NCBI RefSeq assembly: GCF_024713975.1
Contig: NC_091115.1
Coordinates: 7,628,501-7,692,500, forward strand
Direction: 5' to 3'
Length of the DNA stretch: 64,000 nt
Origin: Paralichthys olivaceus
Lineage: Eukaryota; Chordata; Actinopteri; Pleuronectiformes; Paralichthyidae
Shown here: piece after piece, positions 61,385 through 64,000 of the stretch
How the letters are laid out: the number at the start of each line of letters is the position of its first letter
How positions within the stretch are numbered: position 1 is the first letter of the stretch
The notes under the pieces: generated by a model
Seen by the model: the letters and a program-made list of their open reading frames with translations, nothing else
Told to the model about the DNA's origin: nothing
The model's database searches: none
Translations under genes and position numbers: made by a program

Positions 61385-64000
61385 CTGTGAGGACAAACAA
61401 ACGGGGGGAGCAAAATAATGTGAGATACTATTCAAACAAGGACATAAACTAATGTTTTCTGAATGAATGTGGATGTATGTCCAGTCTTGACTATGGGAAA
61501 GGCTGTTATGTGGTGAGAAGCTGGTCAGGGCAGAGTTTTAGGGCAGATCATGGTCCTAGAATTATACTATTTAGTTTAAATGATCAATATAATGATGACA
61601 AACAGGAACAAGAGATACGATACCAGAGCAACAGTTAGTGTGAACATTGGGCAGTTTTTCCAATAATTATGACAAATGCTAAATCTTGTATTTATCAGAT
61701 TAGGGATACACTGGGAAATCTGTAAAGCTGCCATGCTCAGCGTCATTCTCCAACAGCGAGGCTGATCTGAGCGGATGAGCCCTGTGTACCACTGATCTCA
61801 CTGCTTGAATTCACCTTTCCCCCACTAGATGGCGCTCAAGCAATGTAACAGCAGCAGGTTGTTTGCTCAACCCTCAGTCATCAGAGCAAGAAAAACAGCA
61901 CACTGCAAACTGTATGCAGCTTGTGTTGAAAAGCAAGAACATGAACTGATTTACATGACGTCATCATGATACTATACAGCAGGTTTGTTTTTCTTAATGT
62001 TAGTGTCTCTCTACCAAGCCAAGAGAGAACTTTTCACTTAGAGATGCAAAGAGGAAAACTCCAGACCTCAGTCTTTCACAAACTCTGCTGATTTGTTGCT
62101 GCACAATATCTTAAATCCAAATTATAACTACAAGGAGCTGATGAATTTCCTTTGCAGACAAATAGAACCCAAAGCAATGTTGACAAAATGGCTGTGAAAT
62201 GTTTATATGATCTCACTCCATCAGACATAAGGATAGAATATGCAGGGATTAGCCAGTCGGAATCGAAACATACAGCTGGTCTGGAAAAAAAACTGTCACG
62301 TCATGCTAAATAAAATGGAGGAAAATAAATATGAGGAGACACTGAGTCATGACTGACTGCAGCAGCATGGAACTCTGGGCAACGTAGTCTAGACAACAAG
62401 CCATGATGAAGAAGGAGAGGGAGAGGGAGGGGATAGAGAGGCGAACAGCTGTCTGGGTGAGTTAGCGTGTGGTTGATCATGTGTGTAAGAGCTGGCAGGT
62501 GCATGCATGTCAGTTTGAGTCTGTGATGGTTAATTCAGCCGTTTCAGAGCTCAAACACGACTAAAATTAAAACTAGAGTGTTACACGAGCTGAAACCACT
62601 GAATTGATCTGATCTCAAATCTGGCTGAAGGTCAAACTTGAAACCTACAAGGCATCGGAGGGCAGGAGGAAGCATGGGAGAGCGAGTGCGAGGATGGAGA
62701 AGGGAGGGGATGGATGGAGGGAGGATAGACCAAAAAGAGAGATAGTTACTACAGAGCTGGTTGCAGGGGCAGACTTTTTTCACCATCTTCCCTGTGCGGC
62801 CCGGAAGACAACAATTGGAGGATTGGGAGATAGTCAGAGTTAAACCCAACAACAACCGACAACCAATGCACGTGTGATTACTTGAACCTGAGGTATAAAT
62901 ATACAACACTTTGAGGTTGAGTTGCCCAACAACATCTTAAAAGAGATCACTGACCCTTGAAACCAAAGCAAACAAGAGACGAGTGTCAATCCTCATTTTC
63001 TATAATGCACATGTGATATTTATATTTATTTTCATTGCTTTGTGATCCGTCTGTTTCAAACAGACTAGAAATGTCACACATTAACAACTGGGTAAAGATG
63101 CTCTCTTTGTCAGAGCCACGATATGTGGGCAAACCTCTGAGGAAGTGCAGACAGAGTTACTGTGGCAGCAACAAGCAACTGTTCATGCTTGAATAAAAAT
63201 ACTTTTTAATAAACGCTCTTAAACAGATATTACATCAGTTAAATGGTAAGATCATTTTCTTGTACACTGCCTCAAAGTATCACCCCTGTACCGTGGCTTT
63301 ACAATGCTTTTGGGAAACCAACTCCTGAGTCCTCTACAGCTCATAGGGCCCTACCAGAACTGGGTCCAACATGTGGAATATATAGATGTATATCAGCACA
63401 GTGTTATTCCACACCTCTGAATCACTGCCACAGCTGTGACTTAAATAGAATGAAGTCAGTGGGATTATCAGGCTAATATAGACTTCATGCCAATTTTATG
63501 ATTTTTTCACTAGCTACTAATAAACAGGTTATAACAACTGAGACCCAGGTCTGTCTCTCTCTCCCCTCCTGGCTGTGCAGTGACAGAGGGACAGGTGAGG
63601 GAAGGGGTGAGGTAGGGGGGGAAGGGAGAGAAAGGATTTGAGCTGCAGAGAGTTTGTAAGCATTCATAATGATCCCTTCATCAAGCACAAGACATTTAAC
63701 CAACAACAGTACATACTATGATTATAATTTGGCTTCAAACATTTTCTTTGATTAATGAATAAATGAATACGGATTCAGAGTATCCAAACAGAACTGTACT
63801 TAATTAACTAATGAAGTTGAATAAAAAAACAAATCTCCAAAAGAAAAAAACCGTATGACAGAGGTCTCAAGTCATCAGGTCTCCACTTGTCTTTCCTTGC
63901 TAGTCTGCTTGTTTTAATGGGGACAAAGATAAGAAATGGAAGCACTCAGGATGTGAATCAAAACTCATATCGACACAGACAATCCAACAAAACTGCACCA
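61385..64000 (-). other. wnk1: wnk1 intron sequence to the window end
   Basis: Apart from the candidate micro-exon at 62,753-62,791 no coding exon is recognised on the minus strand. Open frames at 62,301-62,504 and 63,485-63,706 lack similarity or suitable splice borders. An A/G-rich purine stretch lies at about 62,405-62,440 and 62,680-62,730. Confidence 0.4.
62753..62791 (-). CDS. wnk1: Candidate 39-nt micro-exon of wnk1
   Basis: Minus-strand segment with acceptor ccgggccgcacag and donor ctct|gtagta. It reads (G)KMVKKVCPCNQL and ends in phase 1, exactly what the exon starting at 61384 (gg acg aac) needs, giving L-W-T-N-S across the join. It has a pyrimidine-rich upstream tract. The Cys-Pro-Cys motif looks coding, but I cannot confirm it from a remembered WNK1 sequence and the segment is very short. 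Confidence 0.35.

Noticed and set aside
62301-62909. Longer minus-strand ORFs in the last wnk1 intron
   Set aside because: Apart from the 39-nt splice-bordered piece there is no similarity to WNK1 tails and no suitable acceptors or donors.

Overview
The window looks like nuclear DNA of a ray-finned (teleost, probably percomorph) fish. Vertebrate genes are split into many small exons with GT/AG boundaries. The intergenic DNA is AT-rich and full of (CA/TG)n microsatellites, and it carries interspersed repeats I recognise from fish genomes. No prokaryotic features, CRISPR arrays or viral genes were seen. Gene identities rest on translated exons compared with family sequences remembered from training; no search was run.

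Layout, left to right. (1) 137-~10,420, plus strand: the 3' half of cpsf6 (cleavage factor Im subunit), covering the proline-rich region, a cassette exon and the RS-like C-terminus, followed by a long 3' UTR or a 3' UTR intron. (2) 12,948-15,472, plus: complete yeats4 (GAS41), seven exons, 226 aa, preceded by a promoter segment that has been duplicated about 205 bp apart. (3) 16,490-28,964, plus: napepld, all coding exons, 401 aa, all seven zinc ligands present. It has two possible first exons, an E-box plus CRE promoter candidate, and one intron made almost wholly of a 4.9-kb pyrimidine-only satellite. (4) 28,965-35,800: gene-poor DNA with repeated exon-like modules, a decayed transposon with terminal inverted repeats, a 0.5-kb-arm inverted repeat and an unassigned CpG-rich promoter-like block. 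(5) 35,805-46,902, minus: prr5 (Protor-1, mTORC2 subunit), nine coding exons. (6) 46,903-~58,000: microsatellites, a GA minisatellite, a telomere-like array and interspersed repeats, with no gene recognised. (7) 60,005-61,384 (perhaps to 62,791), minus: the last coding exons of a wnk1 kinase gene, whose upstream part lies beyond the window.

The five genes do not form one pathway. They act in pre-mRNA 3'-end processing (cpsf6), acyl-lysine reading in chromatin complexes (yeats4), N-acylethanolamine synthesis (napepld), mTORC2 (prr5) and ion-transport kinase signalling (wnk1). WNK1 and mTORC2 both feed into SGK1 and cation-chloride transport in vertebrates, but nothing here shows that their nearness matters.

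The best second-look items are the coding-frame-open pyrimidine array in napepld, an in-frame Arg-rich alternative N-terminus for napepld, a PRR5L-like cryptic C-terminal exon in prr5, repeated exon-like modules at 30-31.3 kb, the TIR-bounded transposase relic at 31.7-32.3 kb, and long CA tracts lying directly downstream of several 5' splice sites.
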